Source: Terriglobia bacterium
GTDB taxonomy: Bacteria > Acidobacteriota > Terriglobia > Terriglobales > Acidobacteriaceae
DNA: 64,000 bases
Assembly: GCA_020073665.1 (NCBI GenBank)
Contig: JAIQEU010000019.1
Location: 1-64,000, forward strand
Reading direction: 5' to 3'
Shown: positions 25,456-33,674 of the stretch, piece by piece
How the letters are laid out: each line of letters starts with the position of its first letter
How positions within the stretch are numbered: position 1 is the first letter of the stretch
Notes under the pieces: model-generated
Database searches by the model: none
What the model saw: the letters and a program-made list of their open reading frames with translations, nothing else
Told to the model about the DNA's origin: nothing
Translations under genes and position numbers: made by a program

Positions 25456-26619
25456 CTAGTCGCGCAGCGCGGTCAGGATGTTGCGGCGGGCCGCATGCCA
25501 GGCGGGAGCCAGACCTCCCACCAATCCCATGATCAAGGCGAACATCAGTGCAACCCCGATCACATACGGCGTCATGCGGATGCTGAAAACCGCCTCGCTG
25601 AAGGTGACAGGATTGGATGTGCCCGTCGTCATGCCGTTAAACGGCAGCATCAGCACGATACCCACCACCGCCCCCAGCAGCGACAGCACCAGTGACTCGA
25701 AGACAAACGAAGTCAGGATGCTGGGACGCGAGAACCCGATGACACGCAGCGTGGCGATCTCGCGCGAGCGGTAGGCGACAGCCGCATACATGGTATTCAT
25801 GGCCGCGAAGCAGGAACCGATGCCCATGATCACGGCCACAACCCAGCCCACGATCCGGATGGCCCCGCCGGTACTCTGCTGGCTCGCGTAGTAATCGGTC
25901 TCCAGCATGCCGTTGAGCTTCAGGCGCTGGTCATCGCTCACGCGATTCTTAAGCGCCGTGGCTGTCTCCAGATCAGTTGCCTGCATCAGGACAGACGAAT
26001 ACTGGGTGCGGTCGAGATCGGACGAGAGCTGGTTGATGTCGGCCCAGATCTCGGATTCGTGCGCCGATCCACCGCTGTCGAAGATGCCCACTACCGTCCA
26101 GCTGCCTTTGCCGAAAAACATGGTGTCGCCGATATTCGCCTGGGAGAAGCGCTCGTGGATGGACTTGCTCACCACCACTTCGCGCTGTCCGGGGTTAAAC
26201 CAGCGTCCGGCAATAATCTTGACTTTGGGGCGCATCTCCAAACCCACGGGCAACATGAACCGGATGGTCACGTTGGTTTCGCCGGTGCCGTCTTTGCGGG
26301 GAAGAACGATGACCAGGATGTCTTCGCCGGAGACCAGGTTCTCGCCCTGGGCGTCCTTGGCGATTCCCGGAAGGTCGCGGAGGGTCTGCATGGCATCCCG
26401 TTCTACTCCGCCTGCTGCCAGTTCGGAGTTCGATCCCTTGCGCAGTACCAGCACGTTACGGGGGTCGCCGCTGGTGGCAAAAGCGGCATGCAACCCCGCC
26501 AGCAGGGCCATGATAAAGATGGCGATGGTGACGGTCAGCGCGATGCCCATCGCCGTCATCACCGTGGCGCCTTTGCGCAGCCGGAGGTTCCGGATGTTGT
26601 AACTGATCGGTATGGCCAT
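25456..26619 (-). CDS. MacB-type ABC transporter permease (FtsX domain)
   Basis: A 387-residue permease with the FtsX/MacB topology: an N-terminal helix (TAMGIALTVTIAIFIMALLAG), a large periplasmic domain, and three C-terminal helices. The C-terminal FtsX block contains AMNTMYAAVAYRSREIATLRVIGFSRP, the classic E-x-x-x-L-R-x-x-G-x-x-x coupling segment. The ATG at 26619 follows GGAGAA; an upstream in-frame start at 26670 would overlap the previous gene. It lies 14 bases after the first permease and 39 bases before the adaptor gene. Two different permeases in one operon suggest a heterodimer. Confidence 0.92.
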   Translation of the reverse strand: MAIPISYNIRNLRLRKGATVMTAMGIALTVTIAIFIMALLAGLHAAFATSGDPRNVLVLRKGSNSELAAGGVERDAMQTLRDLPGIAKDAQGENLVSGEDILVIVLPRKDGTGETNVTIRFMLPVGLEMRPKVKIIAGRWFNPGQREVVVSKSIHERFSQANIGDTMFFGKGSWTVVGIFDSGGSAHESEIWADINQLSSDLDRTQYSSVLMQATDLETATALKNRVSDDQRLKLNGMLETDYYASQQSTGGAIRIVGWVVAVIMGIGSCFAAMNTMYAAVAYRSREIATLRVIGFSRPSILTSFVFESLVLSLLGAVVGIVLMLPFNGMTTGTSNPVTFSEAVFSIRMTPYVIGVALMFALIMGLVGGLAPAWHAARRNILTALRD

Positions 26620-26633
26620 GCCAATTCTCCTGC

Positions 26634-27785
26634 TCAGCCGATGTGGCGCAATCCTTCCACGATGTTGCAACGCGAAGCGTGGTATGCGGGTATGAACGCG
26701 CTCACAACGCCGACGGTGGCGGCGACGAGCAGAGCCACCGCCATGGTGGGTCCGGTGACCCTCATGCCGGCGAGGAAAATCTCCAGTCCGGGAGCTCTGG
26801 ACGCCAGCCGGATCAGGCCCGCCGCAACCAGGGTCCCGATCACTCCGCCGGCAAGGGCCACAATCACGGCTTCACTGACAAACAGGCCCAGCACCCGACC
26901 CTGGGTGAAGCCCAAGGTCTTGAGTACCGCGACTTCGCGGGTACGCTCGCGAATCGACATGGCCATGGTGTTCGCCGAAACCAGCAGGATGGCGAAGACG
27001 ACGGCCAGGCAGATGCTCAGGATGAAGGCTTTGACGTTGCCCATCATCGCGATCCAGCCCAACTGGAAGGCGTGCTCACTCTCGGTCTTGGTGGGCCGCT
27101 CCACGTTATGGAATTCCTCGTCGACCGCTTTGGCCACCCTGGGCACATCCTGGGGAGAATCCGCCAGCATCGCAAAGAAACCGGCCCGCCCCTTCACCGG
27201 CGCATATCCCTCGTCCAGGTAGGCGCTGTTGAAGTAAATGGATTCGGTGGGTCGCGGTGCCGTGAAAATGCCCCGGATGGTGAGATCCAGGTTCAACGGG
27301 AAGATGAGGCCCTTGATGTAGACGCGGTCGCCAATTTTCCAGTCGTGTTTCTTGGCCAAATCCGAGTCCACCACGCAACCCGCGCGGTCTTTTTGCCAGG
27401 CTTCCAACTGGTCCGGAGGGATACTGAGTTCCTTGTAAACATCGAAAAATTCCTGGGGATCGGTGGCGAATTGCATGAACATGTTTTCGGGCTTCTGGTC
27501 TTTATACTGGCCGCCGAACCAGGACTCATTCACCACGTGCGTGACTCCGGGAATGGACCGAATCTTCTCCCGGTAGTAGCCCGGCAGGAAAAACACCAGC
27601 GACACCTTGTTGCGCGTGATCAGCCGCTGGGCCGATTGGGCGCTATCCTCCGACATGTAGAAGGCATGCCAGATGGTCATCATGAGCGTCAGCAGCAACA
27701 ACGAGAAGGCGATACTGAGCACGGTCAACGAGGTGCGGCGTTTATTACGGAAGGCGTTCTTTTGGACAAAGCGAGCCAGGGTCAT
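26634..27785 (-). CDS. MacB-type ABC transporter permease (FtsX domain), first gene of operon
   Basis: A 383-residue permease, paralogous to the following gene. An N-terminal helix (TSLTVLSIAFSLLLLTLMMTIWHA) precedes a periplasmic domain, and the C-terminal block has ANTMAMSIRERTREVAVLKTLGFTQ. The ATG at 27785 is the first possible start, followed by basic residues (RFVQKNAFRNKRRT). It heads the operon permease-permease-adaptor-ATPase. A promoter should lie in 27790-27900; I found no clear one. Together the two permeases would form the membrane part of a MacAB-like exporter. Confidence 0.92.
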   Translation of the reverse strand: MTLARFVQKNAFRNKRRTSLTVLSIAFSLLLLTLMMTIWHAFYMSEDSAQSAQRLITRNKVSLVFFLPGYYREKIRSIPGVTHVVNESWFGGQYKDQKPENMFMQFATDPQEFFDVYKELSIPPDQLEAWQKDRAGCVVDSDLAKKHDWKIGDRVYIKGLIFPLNLDLTIRGIFTAPRPTESIYFNSAYLDEGYAPVKGRAGFFAMLADSPQDVPRVAKAVDEEFHNVERPTKTESEHAFQLGWIAMMGNVKAFILSICLAVVFAILLVSANTMAMSIRERTREVAVLKTLGFTQGRVLGLFVSEAVIVALAGGVIGTLVAAGLIRLASRAPGLEIFLAGMRVTGPTMAVALLVAATVGVVSAFIPAYHASRCNIVEGLRHIG

Positions 27786-28276
27786 GGTCGAACTCCAGGA
27801 GACACGAGAACAACGTACGCATGCCGTCGAAGCATGCCCTAGGGATTCCTATCAGGATAGACGATCACACCCGGCGGGACAACCGTTCTGCCACCGATCC
27901 GGGCCCATCTGCCCCGACTTTCCTGCCACGCGATTGCTAAACCATGATGCGATTATCCGGAGTCAGATGCCGCGCCGCCAGTGGGGATCGTCATCGAACG
28001 GCAGTGACAAATGTCATCCGCAGCAAGAACTCATGAATACATAACTGCCTCCCGGGCTAAGAGGTACGACTGCATTTCGCCAGATCGAGGTTGCGAGAGC
28101 AGACGGGGTACGCCCGAAAGCCGCGAGAACGCGCAGCCGGCTTTCGAGTACTTTCGTAACTCACGATCTGCACCCAGCCCGGGCTATCCTAGTGCCATCC
28201 CCTCCCCAAGACACAAGCCTGCGCTGTCCCGTGGGATGGCGTCCGCACGTTTGCCTGGGCGAGGGCGATTAAGACC
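27786..28276. other. Divergent intergenic region and 5' leader of the pseudokinase
   Basis: 491 bases without an accepted gene. Two inverted repeats occur close to the plus-strand gene: GAAAGCCG/CGGCTTTC around 28114-28145, and an exact 8-base pair GCCATCCC (28194-28201) / GGGATGGC (28233-28240) with a 31-base loop. The second lies within the 85 bases before the ATG at 28277 and could be a 5' UTR structure. Confidence 0.45.
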
Positions 28277-30838
28277 ATGTCGACGAAAATCGGGCGGTTC
28301 GAAGTACTTAGCGAAATCACGCACTCTCCGATAGGGGCCATCTACAAGGCTTCCGATCCGGAGAACGGACAAACGGTCGCGCTGAAAACGATCAAGCTGG
28401 AGTTGCTGGGGGAGCAGGGCGCAGCCCTGGTGCAGAGCATCCTGGAGGAAGCGGAGACCACCAAGGTCCTGAACAGCCACAATATCGCCCTGTTGTATGG
28501 CGCCGGCGACATTGATGGGCTTTTCTGCGCCGCGCTGGAATACGTGCAGGGCAACAGCATCAGCACCATGCTGGCGCGCAAGGAAGGTTTCTCCATTTGG
28601 GACCTGCAGGATATTGTGCGGCAGACCTGCCAGGGGCTCGACCATGCCCACTCTCATCACGTGGTGCACTACAGTCTGGAGCCTGCCAAGATCATGGTCA
28701 CCTGGGACGGCACGGTGAAGGTCCTGGGCTTTGGAATCTCGGCCATGGGCGCTCCGGCGTCGCAGGCATCGGGTGCGCCTCCGGAGGTTTTGCATTACAT
28801 GTCGCCCGAACAACTGCGCGGCGACCCGCTGGATGCCCGTTCCAACGTGTTTAGCCTCGGCGCGATTCTGTACGAGATGGTGACTGAGCGCAAGGCGTTC
28901 AGCGGAGAAGATGCCGACCAGGTGCGCCAATCCATCCTGGAGATGACTCCGGTTGCCCCCGATCAGATCAATCGCAAGACTCACCCGGTTCTCAGTCAGG
29001 TGATCATGAAGGCGCTGGCGAAAGCGCCGGATGAGCGTTACCAATCCGGGCAAGACCTGGTGAATGACCTGGAACGATGCAAGGAAAGTGCGACCAAAAC
29101 TGCCGCGAAAAAACCGGCACAGCCGCCGCAGGGATTAATCACCCCGCAGAAGCAGAAGCCGGCGCCTGCAGTCGCGGCTCCGGTCGCGGCGGCACCGCCG
29201 AAGCCGGTGGCAAAGACTCTGCCGCCAAAGGTAGAGGTTGCGTCGGTGATGGCGCCGCCTAAGCCCGCCGCACCGCAGGTTTCCCCGCAGGAATTCGACG
29301 TGCAACCGCCGGCGGAGATTTCGAGCATGACGTCCCCGGAGGAAGAGAAGAAGGCGGCCGCGGCGGCTGCGGGATGGAGCGGCAGCAGCGCCACCTCCGT
29401 CACCGAGGATTTGCCCCGAGTGCCGAAGCTGGATCCGAGCGAGCAATTCATCAGTTCCTGCGTGAAAGCTTCGATGGAAGCTGCGACCCGGGGAAAGGCG
29501 ACCATGTCGTCAGCGACGGTGGAGCCGGAATTTGAGACTGCGGTCGAGACCCCCAAAATCACGATTGATCCGATGATGGCCGAGGTTCCCGCCGATGCCC
29601 CGAAGCACGCGAGTTTTTCTGAAATCGACGAGTTGCCTCCGTTGAAAGAGGTATTCATCGCACCGCCCCCGCCGCCGTCCGTGCCCGAGCCGGTTGACCA
29701 GACCAAGGCCACCCTGTTCATCGCGCCGCGAGAACCGGAAAAACCCAAGATCCAGCCCCGCGAAGTAGCCAAGAAAGCGGTCAAGGAAATCAAGAAGACT
29801 CCGCCAAAACTCTTTGGTTATGCCATCGCCGGGGCGGTTGGCGTCATCCTGCTGGTCATCGTGGTCATCGCCTTCCGTATCCACAACCAGGATTCCGATG
29901 ACGACAGCACTCCGACGCAATCTGCGGCTGCGACCGAATCAGCCCAACCCAGCGCTGCACCCGCGCAGGCCGCGCCCCAAGCTGCCGCCGTGACGCCGGC
30001 TCCAGTGCCGGTGCAGGCCGCGGAACCGATCACTGCGGAGCCGCCGGCGGCGGTATCGGTGAAACCGAAATTCAATCCCAGGAAAAAAGCCGCCAGGACG
30101 TCAGCGCCAGCGCCGCAAACCATCCCCGGCCAGTTGGCAATCAGTTCGACTCCGGAAGGCGCGCAGGTACACATTGACGGCCGCGTGGATCCCAGTTGGG
30201 TCACTCCCTACACCATGCCGGGTCTCACTCCGGGGTCGCACGTGGTTACGGTGAGCAAGGCGGGATACTCCACCGAAACCCGGACCCTCGAAGTGGCTTC
30301 GGGCAGCAAGTCGTTCCTGGTGGTCCAGTTGGCAGGGCTGACTGCGGGAATGTCAGTGGGCAGCGAACCGGCTGGCGCCCTGGTATTCCTGGATGGCAAA
30401 GACACCGGCCGGGTCACTCCGACGCAACTGGCGGTGGACAAGCCCGGCAACCACAGCTTGACCATCAAGAAGCAGGGATACCTGGACGAAACCACCACGG
30501 CCAACCTGCAAGCCGGCCAGACTTTCCATTTTGCCCCGGCGCTGCGCGCCCTGGGCAATACCAACGAGATTAAGACCGCGGGCAAGTTCAAAAAGATGTT
30601 CGGTGGCGGCGGCGACACCACCGGGATGGGTACCGTGAGCGTCAAGACCCAGCCCAAAGGCGCCCAAATCGCGGTCAACAACCGTATGCTCGATAAGAAC
30701 TCGCCGGTCGAGTTCTATCTGAACCCGGGGACTTACATGGTCGACATCACGGCTTCGGGGTTCAAGAGCATTCATCGCGTGGTCAACGTCGACAAGGGCG
30801 GGAAAGTCGCCATCGACGAAGTCATGGAACGCGAATAA
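28277..30838 (+). CDS. Membrane PEGA-domain protein with kinase-like domain lacking catalytic residues (pseudokinase)
   Basis: An 853-residue protein. Residues 1-270 form a serine/threonine-kinase fold: the VALK lysine (Lys37) is kept, and SPEQLRGDPLDARSNVFSLGAILYEM matches subdomains VIII-IX. Catalysis is lost: the HRD motif reads HYS (131-133), the LKPxN motif reads LEPAK (134-138) and DFG reads GFG (151-153). A Pro/Ala-rich linker leads to one helix (AGAVGVILLVIVVIAF, about 518-533). Three PEGA domains follow outside (about 617-680, 686-745, 785-850; e.g. STPEGAQVHIDGR). PEGA repeats often bind surface polymers or proteins. It probably binds ATP or a partner rather than phosphorylating. 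A terminator follows. Confidence 0.9.
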   Translation: MSTKIGRFEVLSEITHSPIGAIYKASDPENGQTVALKTIKLELLGEQGAALVQSILEEAETTKVLNSHNIALLYGAGDIDGLFCAALEYVQGNSISTMLARKEGFSIWDLQDIVRQTCQGLDHAHSHHVVHYSLEPAKIMVTWDGTVKVLGFGISAMGAPASQASGAPPEVLHYMSPEQLRGDPLDARSNVFSLGAILYEMVTERKAFSGEDADQVRQSILEMTPVAPDQINRKTHPVLSQVIMKALAKAPDERYQSGQDLVNDLERCKESATKTAAKKPAQPPQGLITPQKQKPAPAVAAPVAAAPPKPVAKTLPPKVEVASVMAPPKPAAPQVSPQEFDVQPPAEISSMTSPEEEKKAAAAAAGWSGSSATSVTEDLPRVPKLDPSEQFISSCVKASMEAATRGKATMSSATVEPEFETAVETPKITIDPMMAEVPADAPKHASFSEIDELPPLKEVFIAPPPPPSVPEPVDQTKATLFIAPREPEKPKIQPREVAKKAVKEIKKTPPKLFGYAIAGAVGVILLVIVVIAFRIHNQDSDDDSTPTQSAAATESAQPSAAPAQAAPQAAAVTPAPVPVQAAEPITAEPPAAVSVKPKFNPRKKAARTSAPAPQTIPGQLAISSTPEGAQVHIDGRVDPSWVTPYTMPGLTPGSHVVTVSKAGYSTETRTLEVASGSKSFLVVQLAGLTAGMSVGSEPAGALVFLDGKDTGRVTPTQLAVDKPGNHSLTIKKQGYLDETTTANLQAGQTFHFAPALRALGNTNEIKTAGKFKKMFGGGGDTTGMGTVSVKTQPKGAQIAVNNRMLDKNSPVEFYLNPGTYMVDITASGFKSIHRVVNVDKGGKVAIDEVMERE

Positions 30839-30861
30839 GCACAGTGCCACAATTGAATGAG

Positions 30862-30889
30862 GACCCGCCCGCGGGCGGGTCTTTATTTG
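30862..30889 (+). terminator. Rho-independent terminator after the pseudokinase gene
   Basis: A perfect 20-base palindrome (GACCCGCCCG / CGGGCGGGTC) is followed by TTTATTTG, 24 bases after the stop codon. Confidence 0.8.
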
Positions 30890-30942
30890 TTGCCGTCCAC
30901 GGATGCGGCAGGGCGCTCACCCGAAACCGTGTCACGCTTGCC

Positions 30943-30958
30943 AGTGATGACGATCACA
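30943..30958. promoter_or_regulatory. CRP-type operator upstream of the cyclic-nucleotide-binding protein
   Basis: AGTGA-N6-TCACA differs by one base from the CRP consensus. A -10-like TATAGA lies at 30979-30984, which would place the operator centre about 40 bases upstream of the start site, the class II activator position. Confidence 0.5.
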
Positions 30959-31006
30959 TAACGGGCGTTACGGGCTCGTATAGAAAAGGACCACGGAGTG
31001 AGGGCC

Positions 31007-31477
31007 GTGGCCAAGCGTAATCCCGGTAAACCCATTCAACCAAGTCCCGATCTTTGGCAGGAACTGAAAGCGCTCAAGACGGAGCATGCCTATGTCCCGG
31101 GAGCCGCCCTGTTCCGCAGCGGGCAACCTGTCCAGGGTGTCTATCTCGTGGAACGAGGGGAAGTGCGGCTGCTGGTGCCCGCGTCCGCGAAATCCGCCGC
31201 GGTGTTGGGGAAAGCGGGCCCGGGAACTGTGCTGGGCCTGAGCGAAGCCCTGACCGGAGCGCCTTACAAGCTCACGGCGGAGGCGGCAAGCCACGTCCAG
31301 GTGGCCTTCGTGGAACGTGACCGGTTTCTCAATTTTCTGCGGGAACACCACGAGTTCTGCCTGCAAATTGTCCACCTGCTAAGCGAGGAAGTGCACGTGC
31401 TCTATCACCACTTCCGTACCCTGAGCACGGGAGAAAACAAAACCCGCGGGAAGCATGCTCCTCCGCGGGTGAACTGA
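31007..31477 (+). CDS. Stand-alone cyclic-nucleotide-binding-domain protein
   Basis: A 156-residue protein that is essentially one Crp-type cNMP-binding domain: PGAALFRSGQPVQGVYLVERGEVRLLVP, AGPGTVLGLSEALTGAPYKLTAEAAS, then the long helix FLNFLREHHEFCLQIVHLLSEEV. No helix-turn-helix follows, so it is not a CRP regulator by itself. In the binding pocket the usual G-E-x-[AS] plus R-x-[ST]A block reads GLSEALTGAPYKLTAEA, so the phosphate-binding arginine is not obvious and ligand binding is uncertain. The GTG at 31007 has GGAG eight bases upstream; a GTG at 30998 is the alternative. It follows a CRP-type operator. Confidence 0.75.
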   Translation: MAKRNPGKPIQPSPDLWQELKALKTEHAYVPGAALFRSGQPVQGVYLVERGEVRLLVPASAKSAAVLGKAGPGTVLGLSEALTGAPYKLTAEAASHVQVAFVERDRFLNFLREHHEFCLQIVHLLSEEVHVLYHHFRTLSTGENKTRGKHAPPRVN

Positions 31478-31492
31478 AGCCCGCTCACGCAG

Positions 31493-31524
31493 AAAAAAAG
31501 CCGCCGTTACCGGCGGCCTTTTTC
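31493..31524. terminator. Bidirectional terminator
   Basis: GCCGCCG, loop TTAC, CGGCGGC (31500-31517) is flanked by an A-tract on the left and CTTTTTC on the right. It lies between the convergent cyclic-nucleotide-binding and GY-rich genes and can serve both. Confidence 0.85.
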
Positions 31525-31547
31525 GTTGATCCGGGTTGTGACTGGTT

Positions 31548-32189
31548 CTAGTAGCGCCGGAAGGTTGCCTGGTAGCCTGCCCGGTACCCGTTGGCATACC
31601 GCGCCCGGTAGGCGTCCTTGTCGCCGAAGGCGCGGTTGTAGCCGCGATCTTCATCTTCAAATCTGCCACGAGGGTTGGGATTGAAGGGCTTGCGCTCGGA
31701 GAGATCGCCGCGCGCGGCCGTGGCTCCATCCTGATAGCCGAAGTCATAAGCCTGGTTGCCGAACCGGCCATAGTTCGGATAGTTCCCAGCGTCGTAAATC
31801 GGCCTGACGTCATCCCGATCTCTATCTCCCCCGCGGTACGCGCTGTTGAAGCCCTCGCGGAACCCGTTCTGGTAGCCGTTGCGGTAGGCATTCTGATAGG
31901 CCCCGATCGGCCCCATCCATGCCTGGTAGCCGCGGGTGGCCTGCCGCCAGTCGGGAGTGCGGTAGTCGTTAGGATCGTTTTCGCGGCCCTCATGCTGCCC
32001 CTTGTCGAGCCCGTCGCGGTAGCCGCTCTGATAACCGTACTGGCTGGCCGGTCCGGCGCCGCCTTGGCGGTAGTAGCCGTCATCGTCGCGATCTCGGTCG
32101 TCGCCATCGCGGTATTGCGCCAGAGCTAACCCACTCAGCGCCAGTGTGACCGCGACCAGGAATGCTGCCATTCTCATTTGCTTTTTCAT
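31548..32189 (-). CDS. Secreted Gly/Tyr/Arg/Asp-rich repeat protein
   Basis: A 213-residue protein with a signal peptide (AAFLVAVTLALSGLALAQ, cleavage near residue 25). The mature chain is low-complexity and rich in Tyr, Gly, Asp and Arg, with repeats such as GYQSGYRDG, AYRNGYQNGFREGF and YANGYRAGYQATF. These G-Y-x-x-G-Y/F patterns recur about every 8-12 residues. Composition suggests an extended or disordered extracellular protein. No enzyme motif is visible. The gene is alone on the minus strand and shares a bidirectional terminator with the cNMP gene. Upstream lies a set of CCTTAA direct repeats (32293-32320). Confidence 0.75.
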   Translation of the reverse strand: MKKQMRMAAFLVAVTLALSGLALAQYRDGDDRDRDDDGYYRQGGAGPASQYGYQSGYRDGLDKGQHEGRENDPNDYRTPDWRQATRGYQAWMGPIGAYQNAYRNGYQNGFREGFNSAYRGGDRDRDDVRPIYDAGNYPNYGRFGNQAYDFGYQDGATAARGDLSERKPFNPNPRGRFEDEDRGYNRAFGDKDAYRARYANGYRAGYQATFRRY

Positions 32190-32292
32190 GGTTGCCTCCC
32201 ACCGGGTCGTCCAATCCTGACCGCGGTATCTGTGTGCATAGGATGCGGAGGTGTGGTCGGGTGATGCCCCGGAGCAAAGTCATGCAAGATTC

Positions 32293-32320
32293 CCTTAACC
32301 TTAAGAGAACCTTAAACGAA
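32293..32320. repeat. CCTTAA direct repeats (possible response-regulator site)
   Basis: CCTTAA occurs at 32293, 32299 and 32310. The last two lie in adjacent 11-base units (CCTTAAGAGAA and CCTTAAACGAA). Such 11-base phased repeats are typical of OmpR/PhoB-family operators. The site sits 104 bases above the plus-strand gene at 32424 and a similar distance above the minus-strand gene starting at 32189. Confidence 0.4.
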
Positions 32321-32423
32321 TTTGCACCGCAACTCTTCTGCGAACCCCGGGTTTCACGCGCGCCACCCCGATGGTACGCAGGTGTTACACTTGCGAGTTT
32401 TCATACCTTCAGGAGAAGCTCTC

Positions 32424-33272
32424 ATGGAAATTCGGCGAGTGGGAGTCGTGGGTGCCGGGACGATGGGCAACGGTATTGCCCACGTTTTCGCGCGCAATGG
32501 TTACTCGGTGGTGCTGTGCGATGTGGAGCAACGATTTCTCGATCGCGCGCTCGACACTATCGCCAGGAATCTTGAGCGCGAAGTTGCCAAAAACAAGATC
32601 ACGGCGGATCAGAAGTCTGCGACGCTCCAGCGGATCACCACTATCATCGATCGCCAAAAGCTTGCTGACTGCGATTTCGCGGTGGAAGCGGCCACCGAAA
32701 AGTTCGAGATCAAGAAAGAAATTTTTCGCGACCTGGACCGCATCTGTCGCCCGGAAATCATCCTCGCCTCGAATACCTCTTCCATTTCCATCACCAAGCT
32801 GGCCACGCTGACCGGCCGGCCCGAGAAGGTCATTGGGATGCACTTCTTCAATCCCGTGCCGGTGATGAAACTGGTGGAGGTGATTCGCGGGCTGGCCACG
32901 GCCAACGAAACTTTCCAGGCAGTGCGCGACCTCGCCATCAAGTTGCAGAAGACGCCGGTTGACGTGAACGACGCCCCAGGATTCGTTTCCAACCGCGTGC
33001 TGATGCCACTTTTGAACGAAGCAATGTTCGCGGTGATGGAGGGAGTCGCTACCCCCGAAGCCGTGGATGAGGTGTTCATGCTGGGCATGGCGCATCCCAT
33101 GGGCCCGCTGACCCTGGCTGATTTCATCGGGCTCGACGTCTGCCTCGACATCATGCGGGTGCTGCACGACGGCTTGGGCGACCCCAAGTACCGCCCCTGT
33201 CCGCTGCTGATCAAGATGGTGGACGCGGGCTGGCTGGGAAAGAAGAGCGGGCGAGGGTTCTACAAGTATTAG
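32424..33272 (+). CDS. 3-hydroxyacyl-CoA (3-hydroxybutyryl-CoA) dehydrogenase
   Basis: A 282-residue NAD-dependent enzyme that interconverts 3-hydroxyacyl-CoA and 3-oxoacyl-CoA. The Rossmann motif [14 protein letters not shown] starts near residue 6. [13 protein letters not shown] and [17 protein letters not shown] contain the catalytic Ser, His and Asn region of the family; the C-terminal helical domain ([32 protein letters not shown]) is complete. The ATG at 32424 follows AGGAG; a longer start at 32322 has no ribosome site. The short form (about 280 residues, no enoyl-CoA hydratase fusion) matches Hbd/PaaH-type enzymes. It stands alone here. Confidence 0.93.
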   Translation: MEIRRVGVVGAGTMGNGIAHVFARNGYSVVLCDVEQRFLDRALDTIARNLEREVAKNKITADQKSATLQRITTIIDRQKLADCDFAVEAATEKFEIKKEIFRDLDRICRPEIILASNTSSISITKLATLTGRPEKVIGMHFFNPVPVMKLVEVIRGLATANETFQAVRDLAIKLQKTPVDVNDAPGFVSNRVLMPLLNEAMFAVMEGVATPEAVDEVFMLGMAHPMGPLTLADFIGLDVCLDIMRVLHDGLGDPKYRPCPLLIKMVDAGWLGKKSGRGFYKY

Positions 33273-33317
33273 CTCTCGGTCTGCCGGACAGCCGTCGGGA
33301 CGACGGCGCCTCTAATC

Positions 33318-33668
33318 ATGGTTGATCAAAGCCGCAGCGACGTTGCCATCTACATTCTTGGCGCCGTGCTTGGCCTTGGCGCGGGGTGGCTCAACCTGGT
33401 AATTGACGACCTGCTGCTGGTTGCCCTCCTGGTGCTTGCGTCGACCATGTTGCTGGGTGCGCTCCGGCCCGAACGGCCATGGCGCTGGGTCATCCTGGTG
33501 GGCGCGTGTGTCCCTGCGATGCAATTGCTTGCCTACTTCTTTCTTGCGGCGAAGCCCTACCGGGCCCAGATCTACGAATCCTTCCTGGGATTCCTAACCG
33601 GGACCGCGGGCGGGTACGCAGGATCAGCGGGACGGAAAGCGCTGAGCGAAATTTTTGGAACAAAGTGA
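33318..33668 (+). CDS. Small multi-helix membrane protein
   Basis: A 116-residue hypothetical protein with three likely helices: IYILGAVLGLGAGWLNLVI, LLLVALLVLASTMLLGALR and WVILVGACVPAMQLLAYFFLAA, then a Gly-rich end (FLTGTAGGYAGSAGRKAL). It follows the dehydrogenase by 45 bases on the same strand and could share its transcript. No family recognised. The short distance and clean hydrophobic pattern support a real gene. Confidence 0.7.
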   Translation: MVDQSRSDVAIYILGAVLGLGAGWLNLVIDDLLLVALLVLASTMLLGALRPERPWRWVILVGACVPAMQLLAYFFLAAKPYRAQIYESFLGFLTGTAGGYAGSAGRKALSEIFGTK

Positions 33669-33674
33669 CACTCC

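Noticed and set aside
28277-30838. Active serine/threonine kinase
   Set aside because: The catalytic Asp, Asn and DFG Asp are all replaced.
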